Shown in pieces: positions 1-5,736 of a DNA stretch of 8,199 nucleotides (position 1 is its first letter; each line of letters starts with the position of its first letter). Made by a program: the position numbers and the translations under genes. The stretch comes from Rhodospirillaceae bacterium (GTDB lineage Bacteria > Pseudomonadota > Alphaproteobacteria > UBA8366 > GCA-2717185). Location of the stretch: contig JABJJH010000317.1 of the NCBI GenBank assembly GCA_018660965.1, positions 1-8,199 of the forward strand, written 5' to 3'. The notes beneath the pieces were generated by a model. The model was not told the origin of the DNA. It made no database searches and was given only the letters and a program-made list of their open reading frames with translations.

Positions 1-107
1 TCGACCTTGACGACGTCCGCCCCGGCCATCGCCAGCAGAAACGCCGCATAGGGCCCCTGATAAATCTGCGTGAGATCGAGGACCTTGATGCCTTCCAGTA
101 CCTGCAT
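1..107 (-). CDS. Family III CoA-transferase (CaiB/BaiF type), N-terminal fragment
   Basis: Only the first 35 codons are inside the window; the gene continues past the left edge. The peptide starts MQVLEGIKVLDLTQIYQGPY and goes on to AGADVVKVE. This is the N-terminal Rossmann-like part of family III CoA-transferases, enzymes that move CoA between carboxylic acids through an aspartyl-CoA intermediate. The catalytic aspartate lies outside the window. It starts 22 bases after the stop of the acyl-CoA dehydrogenase on the same strand, with AGGA 9 bases before the ATG, so the two are very likely one operon. The same N-terminal pattern is seen in the complete paralogue at 6554-7753. The family is secure; the substrate cannot be told. 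Confidence 0.88.
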   Translation of the reverse strand, partial: MQVLEGIKVLDLTQIYQGPYAAFLLAMAGADVVKV

Positions 108-129
108 TTTTTATGTTCCTGAATTCGTG

Positions 130-1338
130 TTAACCGAAATACACGCCGCCGTCGGTGTTCTTCAACTTGTCGCGCGCGATCACCATGCGGTGGACTTCGG
201 ACGGGCCTTCGCCAATGCGCTTGATGCGCAATTCACGCAGCCAGCGTTCCAGCGGCATTTCCCGCGCCACGCCCATGCCGCCGAACATCTGGATGGCGCG
301 GTCGACGACGCGGAACGCCGTTTCGGTGCCGAACAATTTGCACGCCGACGCAAGGATCTTCGCGTTCTCGCCCCGGTCGGACGCGCTGGCGGCTTCGTAC
401 ACCAACATGCGCGCGGCCCGCAGTTCGGTTTCGGAATCCGCGATCATCCACTGAATGGCCTGTTTGTCGGCCAGAAGGCCGCGTTGGGAACTGCGCTGCT
501 TCACCCAGCCGCAGGCCATGTCGAGGGCTTCCTGCGCCATCCCGATGCAGCCCGCCGCATAGGGCATGCGCCCCGCCACCAGCCATTGTTCCGCCACGCC
601 GAACCCGGCCCCGACCTCGCCCAGCAAGTTTTCCTCGGGCACTTCGCAATTATCCAGCGTGATTTCATAGGGGTATAGCGGGCGAATGACCGGGATCGGC
701 TCGAAACTTATGCCGGGGAAACTCGGCTCTACGATGAAGGCGGTGATTTCCGGCGGGCGACCGTCTTCGGCTTCCCGGCTGCGTGCGAAGATGACGCCCC
801 AATCGGAAACGCCCGCATAGGTGATCCACATCTTGCGCCCGTTCAGGATCCACTTGTCGCCCTTCTTGACGGCGCGGGTTTGAATGTTGTTGCGCGGATC
901 GGACCCGCCGGTGGGTTCCGTGATTGCGATGTAGCCCGTCATGTCGCCTTCGACGCAGGGAATGCCATATTTGTGAACCTGTTCCGGCGTGCCGCGCCAG
1001 ATGATGTTCGGCGGGCCGCGACGAATGGCGCCCAGCGCCGGTCGATACCCGCCGAGACGGCATTTCGACGCTTCCTCGTTCACAATGCAGCGGATCATGC
1101 AGTCGTTTTCCTGCCCGCCGTACTCTGCGGGCACATTCAACCGTCCCAACCCCATTTCCTCCGCGATGCCCCGTAACCGGGCTTCGTCTGCCGGGTCGCA
1201 ATGGGTCGCGTCATGTGGCAGCTTGTCCTCGATTGGCTTCACTTCATCGCGCATGAACCGCCGGACCTGGTCGCGAATCATGATCAATTCGTCGGATAGC
1301 GTGAATCCGTAGTGGTTTCCGTCATCGTCATAGGTCAT
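130..1338 (-). CDS. Acyl-CoA dehydrogenase (FAD-dependent)
   Basis: This is a 402-residue soluble flavoenzyme that oxidises an acyl-CoA to the 2,3-enoyl-CoA and passes electrons to electron-transfer flavoprotein. The family order is complete: helical N-domain (about 1-130), beta domain with AITEPTGGSDP at 138-148 (the first ACAD signature) and MWIT at 170-173 near the flavin, then the helical C-domain with QMFGGMG at 350-356. In IGEGPSEVHR, Glu377 aligns with the catalytic base of medium-chain enzymes. Length is normal. A TTG at 1345-1347 would add three residues, but GGAG sits one base before that TTG and 10 bases before the ATG at 1336-1338, so the ATG is preferred. It leads an operon with the CoA-transferase at 1-107, which suggests a dedicated acid-degradation route. 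Chain length or branching of the substrate is unknown. Confidence 0.95.
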   Translation of the reverse strand: MTYDDDGNHYGFTLSDELIMIRDQVRRFMRDEVKPIEDKLPHDATHCDPADEARLRGIAEEMGLGRLNVPAEYGGQENDCMIRCIVNEEASKCRLGGYRPALGAIRRGPPNIIWRGTPEQVHKYGIPCVEGDMTGYIAITEPTGGSDPRNNIQTRAVKKGDKWILNGRKMWITYAGVSDWGVIFARSREAEDGRPPEITAFIVEPSFPGISFEPIPVIRPLYPYEITLDNCEVPEENLLGEVGAGFGVAEQWLVAGRMPYAAGCIGMAQEALDMACGWVKQRSSQRGLLADKQAIQWMIADSETELRAARMLVYEAASASDRGENAKILASACKLFGTETAFRVVDRAIQMFGGMGVAREMPLERWLRELRIKRIGEGPSEVHRMVIARDKLKNTDGGVYFG

Positions 1339-1401
1339 CCCGTTCAAGCTCCCCCTCTTGAGTCGGAAACGCCACAGGGCGTGGCGCCAGCGCAGCGCCG
1401 A

Positions 1402-1467
1402 TTGGATGATTATAGTAGGTTGGCCTTCAAAGGCACGTCAATGTCTGGACAAATGCCGGGACAAATG
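1402..1467 (-). promoter_or_regulatory. Putative promoter and operator region of the acyl-CoA dehydrogenase operon
   Basis: On the minus strand a perfect TATAAT lies at 1414-1409, giving a predicted start near 1402 and a leader of about 64 bases. The best -35 match, TTGACG at 1441-1436, is 21 bases away, which is too far for a normal sigma-70 promoter, so an activator may be needed. Between them is a dyad, GCCTT-TG-AAGGC, at 1423-1434. Just upstream, CATTTGTCC occurs twice at a 12-base period (1447-1455 and 1459-1467). The -10 box and repeats are seen; the regulatory role is inferred. Confidence 0.4.
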
Positions 1468-1583
1468 GTGGGGCGTGTTGAGGGAGATCAATGACAAGCC
1501 GCGCGGTGATCCTGTATCGTTTACGATTGAGCAATCCCCTGTTTAGCGCCCCATTCGGTGCATAAATGCAAAAGGAGGCGTTG

Positions 1584-2018
1584 ATGTTTGGAAACCCCTC
1601 GCTCATCACCCGGATCGCGATTGGCAAGATTGTCGGACTAATCGTCGGGCTTTCGGGATTTGTTATGTTGCCGTTCTTCATGCCGGAAGCGGGTTGGCTT
1701 CTCCGCTGGGGCATTCTGTTGTGGTACACCACGCTCGGCGCGATTGTTGGAATATTTGGCGTCTACACGATGCATCCGGTCCTCAAGGCGCCCCTGCCGT
1801 GGTGGGTTCGCGGCGCCGTTTTGGGTGGTTGGATGAACTTCGTGCTGACCTTCTTCGCCTATGACGTCATGCAGGCGGTGCTGACGACCATGTTCGGCGC
1901 GGACGGCTTCATGCAGTCGCCGTTCTGGTTCGTGCTCGAAGGCGCCGTTGTCGGTTTCGTCATTGACTATCTCGCGACCAGGTTTGGCGGCGAAGGCGCG
2001 GAAACCGTTGACCGGTAA
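1584..2018 (+). CDS. Small four-helix integral membrane protein, function unknown
   Basis: This is a 144-residue protein I do not recognise. Hydrophobic stretches at about 11-33, 39-62, 74-102 and 113-131 predict four membrane helices with short loops, including the basic segment around MHPVLKAPLPWWVRG (63-77). The last dozen residues are hydrophilic. There is no signal-peptide cleavage motif or known catalytic motif. The start is set by a near-perfect Shine-Dalgarno, AAGGAGG at 1572-1578, 5 bases before the ATG at 1584. An earlier in-frame ATG at 1566 precedes that ribosome site and is unlikely to be used. It is divergent from the dehydrogenase operon and 118 bases before the thioesterase, with no clear terminator between, so co-transcription with the thioesterase is possible. 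Confidence 0.85.
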   Translation: MFGNPSLITRIAIGKIVGLIVGLSGFVMLPFFMPEAGWLLRWGILLWYTTLGAIVGIFGVYTMHPVLKAPLPWWVRGAVLGGWMNFVLTFFAYDVMQAVLTTMFGADGFMQSPFWFVLEGAVVGFVIDYLATRFGGEGAETVDR

Positions 2019-2136
2019 AGTTGGCCGGTAAAGGGGCGCCGGGCGAGCGTTAGACCCGTCCGCGCGCGCATGGTAACGTCGCCCGGTTCCAGATAGAGAC
2101 ATCAATCCTTCACACCAGCAACTGCGAAAGGACGTC

Positions 2137-2580
2137 ATGCCGCGTTCCGCGTTCAAGTTCTCGTATCCGTTCCGGGTGCGCTATTCCGAAGTCGATGGCC
2201 AACGGATCGTGTTCAACGCCCATTACCTCACCTATTTCGACACCGCGATCACCGAATATTTCCGCATCCTGCCCTATGACTACATGGGGCAGGTCGAACG
2301 CATCGGCGAAGACTTCCACACGGTCAAGACGCTGGTGGAATACAAGCAGCCGATCCATTTCGATCAGGACATCGACGTGATGGTGCGCACGGTGCGGCTG
2401 GGCCGATCCAGCCTGACGTTCGACGTTGAAATTCACCCCAAAGGCGCCGACGACTTGCTCGCCAGCGGCGAAGTCGTGTGGGTCAACGCCGACCAGACGA
2501 CGCACAGTTCCGCAGCGCTCCCGGACGAGCTTGTCGAAAAGCTGATCGCGTTCGAGGGCGAGGCCTTAAAGGGGTCTTAA
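2137..2580 (+). CDS. Acyl-CoA thioesterase, 4HBT/YbgC-like hotdog fold
   Basis: This 147-residue protein is a single-domain hotdog thioesterase that hydrolyses acyl-CoA thioesters in the cytoplasm. The N-terminal VRYSEVDGQRIVFNAHYLTY (14-33) matches the 4HBT signature, in which the aspartate before the G-x-x-I-V turn is catalytic; here this is Asp20, aligning with Asp17 of 4-hydroxybenzoyl-CoA thioesterase. The long helix and beta sheet follow (VEYKQPIHFDQDIDV, then TFDVEI and GEVVWV). Length is typical. AAAGGA lies about 5 bases before the ATG. The TAA stop overlaps by two bases the end of the short CoA-transferase-like tail on the other strand (2577-2615). Its place among CoA-transferase and dehydrogenase genes fits acyl-CoA turnover, but its substrate is unknown. 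Confidence 0.9.
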   Translation: MPRSAFKFSYPFRVRYSEVDGQRIVFNAHYLTYFDTAITEYFRILPYDYMGQVERIGEDFHTVKTLVEYKQPIHFDQDIDVMVRTVRLGRSSLTFDVEIHPKGADDLLASGEVVWVNADQTTHSSAALPDELVEKLIAFEGEALKGS

Positions 2581-2615
2581 ACGCGCGTTGGGACCGCCCC
2601 GGCGCCGCGCAGCTT
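2577..2615 (-). pseudogene. Relic of a CoA-transferase 3' end, possible left attachment-like site
   Basis: Read on the minus strand, these bases give KLRGAGAVPTRV and a stop. The complete CoA-transferase at 6554-7753 ends KLRGAGAIP and a stop. Within it, 2591-2615 matches 6559-6583 at 24 of 25 bases in the same orientation. The frame has no meaningful continuation upstream: it reaches a TGA within about 15 codons, inside the helicase 3' end. So this is a stub, not a gene. It could be a displaced gene tail left by integration of the block 2616-6558, or the last piece of a second CoA-transferase gene that was replaced. The identity is seen; the origin is inferred. Confidence 0.55.
2591..2615 (+). 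repeat. Direct repeat, left copy (partner 6559-6583)
   Basis: This is the left member of a 25-base direct repeat with one mismatch (C at 2594 against T at 6562). The invariant core of 21 bases is at 2595-2615. The copies lie 3968 bases apart and bracket the lower-G+C block with helicase, DUF465, HigA relic and kinase. The core is GC-rich and contains GGCGCC. Confidence 0.7.
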
Positions 2616-2659
2616 AGGGAAAGAAGCGGGGATCGGGGCCGCAAACCGCCGCCTTCTGC

Positions 2660-4513
2660 TCAATTTGCGGTCTCTTGGCGGCGCCCGGCCAAATGTTCCG
2701 CCGAATTGAAATACGGAAGACTATCATGAGCAGAACAGCCAATCATGGCGATGCGTTCAGAAATCTTGATCGCCTTTTGGTATTTTCGTTCGATCCTGTC
2801 GCGGTTATGTGTTTGAAATACCGCGCCGCAGAGTGAAATTCCGTAATGGGATTGTAGGGTCCGGACCACTTTACCTTTCAGCATGCCGTCGGCAATGACC
2901 GAGAGGTCAAAATCGTTCTGTTTTTTAATGAGGATATTATTTTCGATCAGGTAGGCCCGGATGCGAGCTTCAGCCGCCAGGGCGGCGTCCCAGTATTCCG
3001 ATTCGGTTTGTGTTGGTTCATCCGAAACTTCCACGAAGGCCATACAAAAGGCGAGAAACAGTTGCTCTTTTCCGGTCGCGGATTTCCATGCCGACCCGCC
3101 AAGACTCTCCCAAATAGACAGATTCATCTCTTCATAAACTTTGGGCACGCGTTCAAAAAACAATCGGTGCAGTCCGTTTTCATTCAGTGAACTGCCGAGT
3201 TTTTGCTCCTTACAGATATCAACGGCGGCATAGGTCCCGCAGACCGGGCAGGTGTCGTCATCGTAGACATTTTTCTTATAAATATGCGAACACCGCAATC
3301 CATTCGACAATTCGTTCTTGCAGAGTAGATAGACATCATTGCCCGCCTCGCTGCCTTGCTGTTGGCCAATCCAGTTGAAACGGTTCATGAATTGCAAATA
3401 AGAGCCGCGATGGCTCCACAGACTCCATTCCAGTTTTTCGACGGGCCCGAAGGTGCTCCAATTGGAACTCACGTCGATGACGATGCATTTGTCTTTGCCC
3501 GGCGCTGACCGTAGTCCGCGGCCCACCGACTGCCCCCATAGGACTTTTGACAGGGTCGGTCGAAGGTGGACGATGATATTGCAGTGTGGGTTATCCCAGC
3601 CTTCCGCCAGCACGCCCACCGACACCATGGCCTCAATCTCGCCATTCTCATGTCGCGCCAGAAGTTCCATTCGCTCCTTGATGGGGGTCCCGGCGGTAAC
3701 GATGGCGGCTTCGATACCGCATTCCTGGATGCTGTTAAGTGTCGCTTTCGCAACGCTGATGTCTGCGCAAAACCACGCTGAGACAGGCTTTGTTGAAAGT
3801 TTCAAACGCTCTTCGTTGTAGCTCCATATCGCATATTCGATCATGGAGGACTTGATGATAGCGGGCGCCAGCGACGCGACCGGGAATTCACCCGCCCGCA
3901 TGTCGATCCCCTCCAGGTCGAGATCGTGAACGAAATGAGACCGATAGACCGGTTGCACCAAAACGCCTTCGGAGATTAGATCCTCGATATTGGCGCAATC
4001 GATAATAGCGTCAAACGCCAGATTGAGTTGGTCCCGCTGATCTCCGGTGCGACGCTCCGGCGACGCCGTCAACCCGATAAATTGCGCCGTCGCTTTACCG
4101 TGTCTGGTGAATTCATCAAGGATCCGTTTATAAGCCGTCCCATTCGGTGATACCCGGTGCGCTTCATCCACGATAATGAGATCCGCTTTCGGTATGGCGT
4201 CGGACAACGTCTCTTTTGCGCGCAAATTGGTGGAAAGCAGAATGTCGTAATCTGCGAAAGCGGGCCCCGTGTCCGATCCCGTGAGTTTTCGAACGCTGTG
4301 TCTTTTGCCCAGCGCCTTTTCGAGTTGCTCCAACAAGACCAACCGGTGACACAGCACGATGATTTTCTTGCCCTTGTAGAAGCGCTCGACGAGCTCGCTC
4401 GCCAAAACGCTTTTACCGGCGCCGGTGGGCGCTTTTAAGATAAATCGGTGATATTGATTTATGATCGACGGGAAGCTGTCGATGACTTTTTGTTGCCAGT
4501 TTCTTAGATGCAT
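2660..4513 (-). CDS. SF2 DEAH-box helicase, RadD/type III Res-like, with zinc-ribbon-like cysteines
   Basis: This 617-residue protein has a full set of superfamily 2 motifs: Walker A APTGAGKS at 28-35, motif Ia around CHRLVL (55-60), DEAH at 116-119, TAS at 149-151, VGVLAEGWDNP (299-309) and motif VI QSVGRGLRS at 328-336. Cys398, Cys408, Cys422, Cys425 and Cys434, including a CPVC knuckle, suggest a zinc ribbon after the helicase core, as in E. coli RadD, a repair helicase of similar size. The C-terminal 180 residues are unassigned. It is expected to be an ATP-dependent DNA translocase in repair or accessory DNA processing; no nuclease or methylase partner is adjacent. Composition differs from the neighbours: row 3001-3060 has 27 G/C of 60 against 37 of 60 in row 601-660, which suggests acquisition. 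No Shine-Dalgarno precedes the ATG. RadD orthology is not proven. Confidence 0.88.
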   Translation of the reverse strand: MHLRNWQQKVIDSFPSIINQYHRFILKAPTGAGKSVLASELVERFYKGKKIIVLCHRLVLLEQLEKALGKRHSVRKLTGSDTGPAFADYDILLSTNLRAKETLSDAIPKADLIIVDEAHRVSPNGTAYKRILDEFTRHGKATAQFIGLTASPERRTGDQRDQLNLAFDAIIDCANIEDLISEGVLVQPVYRSHFVHDLDLEGIDMRAGEFPVASLAPAIIKSSMIEYAIWSYNEERLKLSTKPVSAWFCADISVAKATLNSIQECGIEAAIVTAGTPIKERMELLARHENGEIEAMVSVGVLAEGWDNPHCNIIVHLRPTLSKVLWGQSVGRGLRSAPGKDKCIVIDVSSNWSTFGPVEKLEWSLWSHRGSYLQFMNRFNWIGQQQGSEAGNDVYLLCKNELSNGLRCSHIYKKNVYDDDTCPVCGTYAAVDICKEQKLGSSLNENGLHRLFFERVPKVYEEMNLSIWESLGGSAWKSATGKEQLFLAFCMAFVEVSDEPTQTESEYWDAALAAEARIRAYLIENNILIKKQNDFDLSVIADGMLKGKVVRTLQSHYGISLCGAVFQTHNRDRIERKYQKAIKISERIAMIGCSAHDSLPYFNSAEHLAGRRQETAN

Positions 4514-4543
4514 TCGAAGCGTATATCAAAAAACTTATGCCCT

Positions 4544-4573
4544 TGCACGAGACATGCGCAGCATGAGAGTGCA
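4544..4573 (-). promoter_or_regulatory. Dyad element upstream of the helicase gene
   Basis: TGCAC and CATGC on one side pair with GCATG and GTGCA on the other, separated by small internal loops (GAGA and AGA) and a 3-base centre. The dyad is centred about 45 bases upstream of the helicase start codon, and its proximal edge overlaps the place where a -35 box would lie for the TATACG hexamer at 4525-4520. A repressor site is the simplest reading. A hairpin in a longer leader is the alternative. Confidence 0.35.
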
Positions 4574-4589
4574 GCGCAAATACGCGACA

Positions 4590-4623
4590 CTGCGCGCGTC
4601 GATTAGATTTGATCGGCGCGCAG
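4590..4623. other. GC-rich stem-loop between the DUF465 and helicase genes
   Basis: The arms at 4590-4603 and 4612-4623 pair (CTGCGCG at the base, CGAT at the tip, with a two-base bulge) around an 8-base loop. It lies between two minus-strand genes, downstream of DUF465 and upstream of the helicase. No T-tract follows on either strand, so a standard intrinsic terminator is not supported. A Rho-independent-like pause, an RNA 3' end stabiliser or a protein site are possible. Confidence 0.4.
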
Positions 4624-4681
4624 ACCTATGGTTCCCGACAGGAGAATTACGGGGTAGGTCGCGGTCATGGGCTTTGCTGGT

Positions 4682-4921
4682 TTACTTGCCGCTTAGGATC
4701 GTGGCGATCTCATCCTTTAAAGCCATGCGGGTTTTTCGCATTTCGGCCTCGGTAAATTGAGAAACGGGTTCTGTACCGGTTTCAGCGCGGTGAATCGAGC
4801 GGTTCAAAACATGATAATCTTCCGCCAAGCGCATGAAATGCGCGTCCGAGAGTTTCAGATCGTGGATCTTTTGGACGTGTTCAGGGAATTCCTCAGCCAG
4901 TTCGTGTGGCGTGTTGGTCAT
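4682..4921 (-). CDS. DUF465 (YdcH-family) small helical protein
   Basis: This 79-residue protein matches the DUF465/YdcH pattern: an acidic N-terminus (HELAEEFPEH), a core LKLSDAHFMRLAEDYHVLNR at about 23-42, and a C-terminal basic helix with LKDEI before the end. E. coli YdcH has the same order (FPEY...LKDEM). It is predicted to be two antiparallel helices, cytoplasmic, with no known reaction. GGAG lies 11 bases before the ATG. Upstream is a strong FNR/CRP-type promoter (4965-5013) aimed at this gene, so it is probably induced when oxygen or nitrogen-oxide signals change. The helicase follows on the same strand after 168 bases that hold two stem-loops, so read-through is uncertain. Family confidence is high; function is unknown. 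Confidence 0.88.
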   Translation of the reverse strand: MTNTPHELAEEFPEHVQKIHDLKLSDAHFMRLAEDYHVLNRSIHRAETGTEPVSQFTEAEMRKTRMALKDEIATILSGK

Positions 4922-4964
4922 GATCTGCGGGTCTCCTACATTTCATATTTCAAGTGTCTCGATT

Positions 4965-5013
4965 CGTAGGAAGCATATATCGACCCACGGGAATCCCAAT
5001 TGACGTAGGTCAA
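4965..5013 (-). promoter_or_regulatory. FNR/CRP-superfamily-type class II promoter of the DUF465 gene
   Basis: The minus strand carries a perfect 14-base dyad TTGAC-CTAC-GTCAA at 5013-5000, of the TTGAY-N4-RTCAA form bound by FNR, FixK, NNR and DNR relatives. Exactly 22 bases after it is TATGCT (4977-4972), a 4/6 match to the -10 consensus. This puts the dyad centre at -41.5 for a start at 4965, the exact class II FNR spacing. The resulting leader is 44 bases and contains the Shine-Dalgarno. On the plus strand there is no matching -10 at this distance, so the direction is toward DUF465. Confidence 0.65.
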
Positions 5014-5377
5014 TTTTAACAAGATCAGGCCCCCTGAAGGGTGTGTGAAGTTCCCAGGCACTGCACACATGTTGCCAGATGGTGATCGCGCCGACCAATA
5101 GGCCGCGCAACGCCCATATCGCCATGCTGGTTCATTTTTACGCTGCATCCCTCCGCCCCAACCACCTCAAGCCTTAACAGCGAGCCCCCACATGGCTTCT
5201 CGGGTGGTTACGGCTGTTATTGACGCCTCTCGTGGCGGTAATGACCGTTAAGCCGTGTGATCAATCCATCACCTCGCCGTAAGGTCGACCTATTCGCCTA
5301 ACCGCGAACACAGGAAGGCCGAGCGCTCTCTCTGGCGGCTTTGGCGCGGGGGCGTGACGGGTTGAGCGGCGCGGTGT
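5014..5377. other. Gene-poor stretch with an imperfect long hairpin
   Basis: I see no credible gene here. Open frames of 60-85 codons exist, but none has a ribosome site and a recognisable product. The main structure is an imperfect hairpin at 5210-5256: ACGGCT and a 12-base segment pair with GGCGGTAATGAC and AGCCGT, with a 6-base loop and a 5-base bulge. A further 7-base inverted pair, TAACAGC and GCTGTTA, overlaps its left arm. The stretch lies between the FNR-type promoter and a toxin-antitoxin relic, which fits decayed accessory DNA. Confidence 0.4.
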
Positions 5378-5542
5378 CTTAGTGATTGGTGCGTGGTCAC
5401 AGGTGATGCCGCCCTTCGCCTTGGCCATTGGTTCAAAACCGATCCGCAATTCTGGATGAACCCACAGGCGCAATTCGAGCGAGCCACCGCGCAAAAGGCC
5501 GAAGGCGAGAATATCCAAGTTCTTCCATCGCCCCGACGAGCA
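5378..5542 (+). pseudogene. HigA-type antitoxin relic (C-terminal half)
   Basis: The plus-strand frame reads VTGDAALRLGHWF, then DPQFWMNPQAQFE, then GENIQVLPSPRRA. This is the C-terminal half of HigA/VapI XRE-family antitoxins, where (I/V)T-x-D-x-ALRLG-x-(F/W)F-GT-x-x-FW-x-NLQ follows the helix-turn-helix and the protein ends near an LP-x-x-RA motif. Upstream, LSDW may be a trace of the recognition helix, but about four residues are missing before VTGD. A TGA at 5363-5365 closes the frame, so most of the DNA-binding domain is lost. The family-typical NLQ is NPQ here, and the frame runs past the usual end to a TAG at 5600. No HigB toxin is recognisable nearby. It is probably non-functional. 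Confidence 0.65.
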
Positions 5543-5697
5543 TGTATCAGTTCAGCATTTCCTGTTGTCCTGATTCTTCAACGGCGGAGAGTGGCGTGTT
5601 AGCCAGGTTGCGTAATCGCCATTGCGTCGCCCTTCGTAGAGTCGTCGATCCGCTGGGGCGGCGAGCTTGGCTGATAGGGCGTTATGACCCGTCGAAG

Positions 5698-5736
5698 TCG
5701 TCACCCGGGGCGAAATGGGTTATTATTTAAATTATG
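5698..5736 (+). promoter_or_regulatory. Putative promoter for a leaderless kinase-like transcript
   Basis: TATTAT at 5721-5726 (5/6 match to the -10 consensus) is preceded 17 bases upstream by TCGTCA (4/6 to the -35). The predicted start falls at 5733-5734, on the ATG itself. No purine-rich ribosome site exists in the 20 bases before the ATG. A leaderless mRNA follows if this promoter is used. Confidence 0.4.

Noticed and set aside
1339..1347. TTG start for the acyl-CoA dehydrogenase
   Set aside because: The Shine-Dalgarno is one base from the TTG, too close; the ATG at 1336-1338 is well spaced.
1566..1583. Upstream ATG for the membrane protein
   Set aside because: It lies before AAGGAGG, which serves the ATG at 1584; the extra six residues are unlikely to be made.
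4936..5148. 60-70 codon minus-strand frames upstream of DUF465
   Set aside because: They have no ribosome site and overlap the FNR-type promoter.
5192..5251. 19-codon plus-strand frame MASRVVTAVIDASRGGNDR
   Set aside because: No ribosome site, very short, and it overlaps the hairpin that explains its internal similarity.
5197..5254. Degenerate 30-base tandem repeat
   Set aside because: The two units align at about 19 of 26 positions only with a gap; the hairpin pairing accounts for the same bases better.
5427..5443. tRNA-like T-arm (5-base stem around TTCAAAA)
   Set aside because: No matching acceptor stem, anticodon arm or CCA is found around it, and the bases are explained by the HigA-like coding frame.
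5261..5518. 85-codon minus-strand open frame ending RRIGRPYGEVMD
   Set aside because: Half of it is antisense to the HigA-like frame at 5393-5542, it has no ribosome site, and its residue make-up (many Arg and Pro) is that of a shadow frame.
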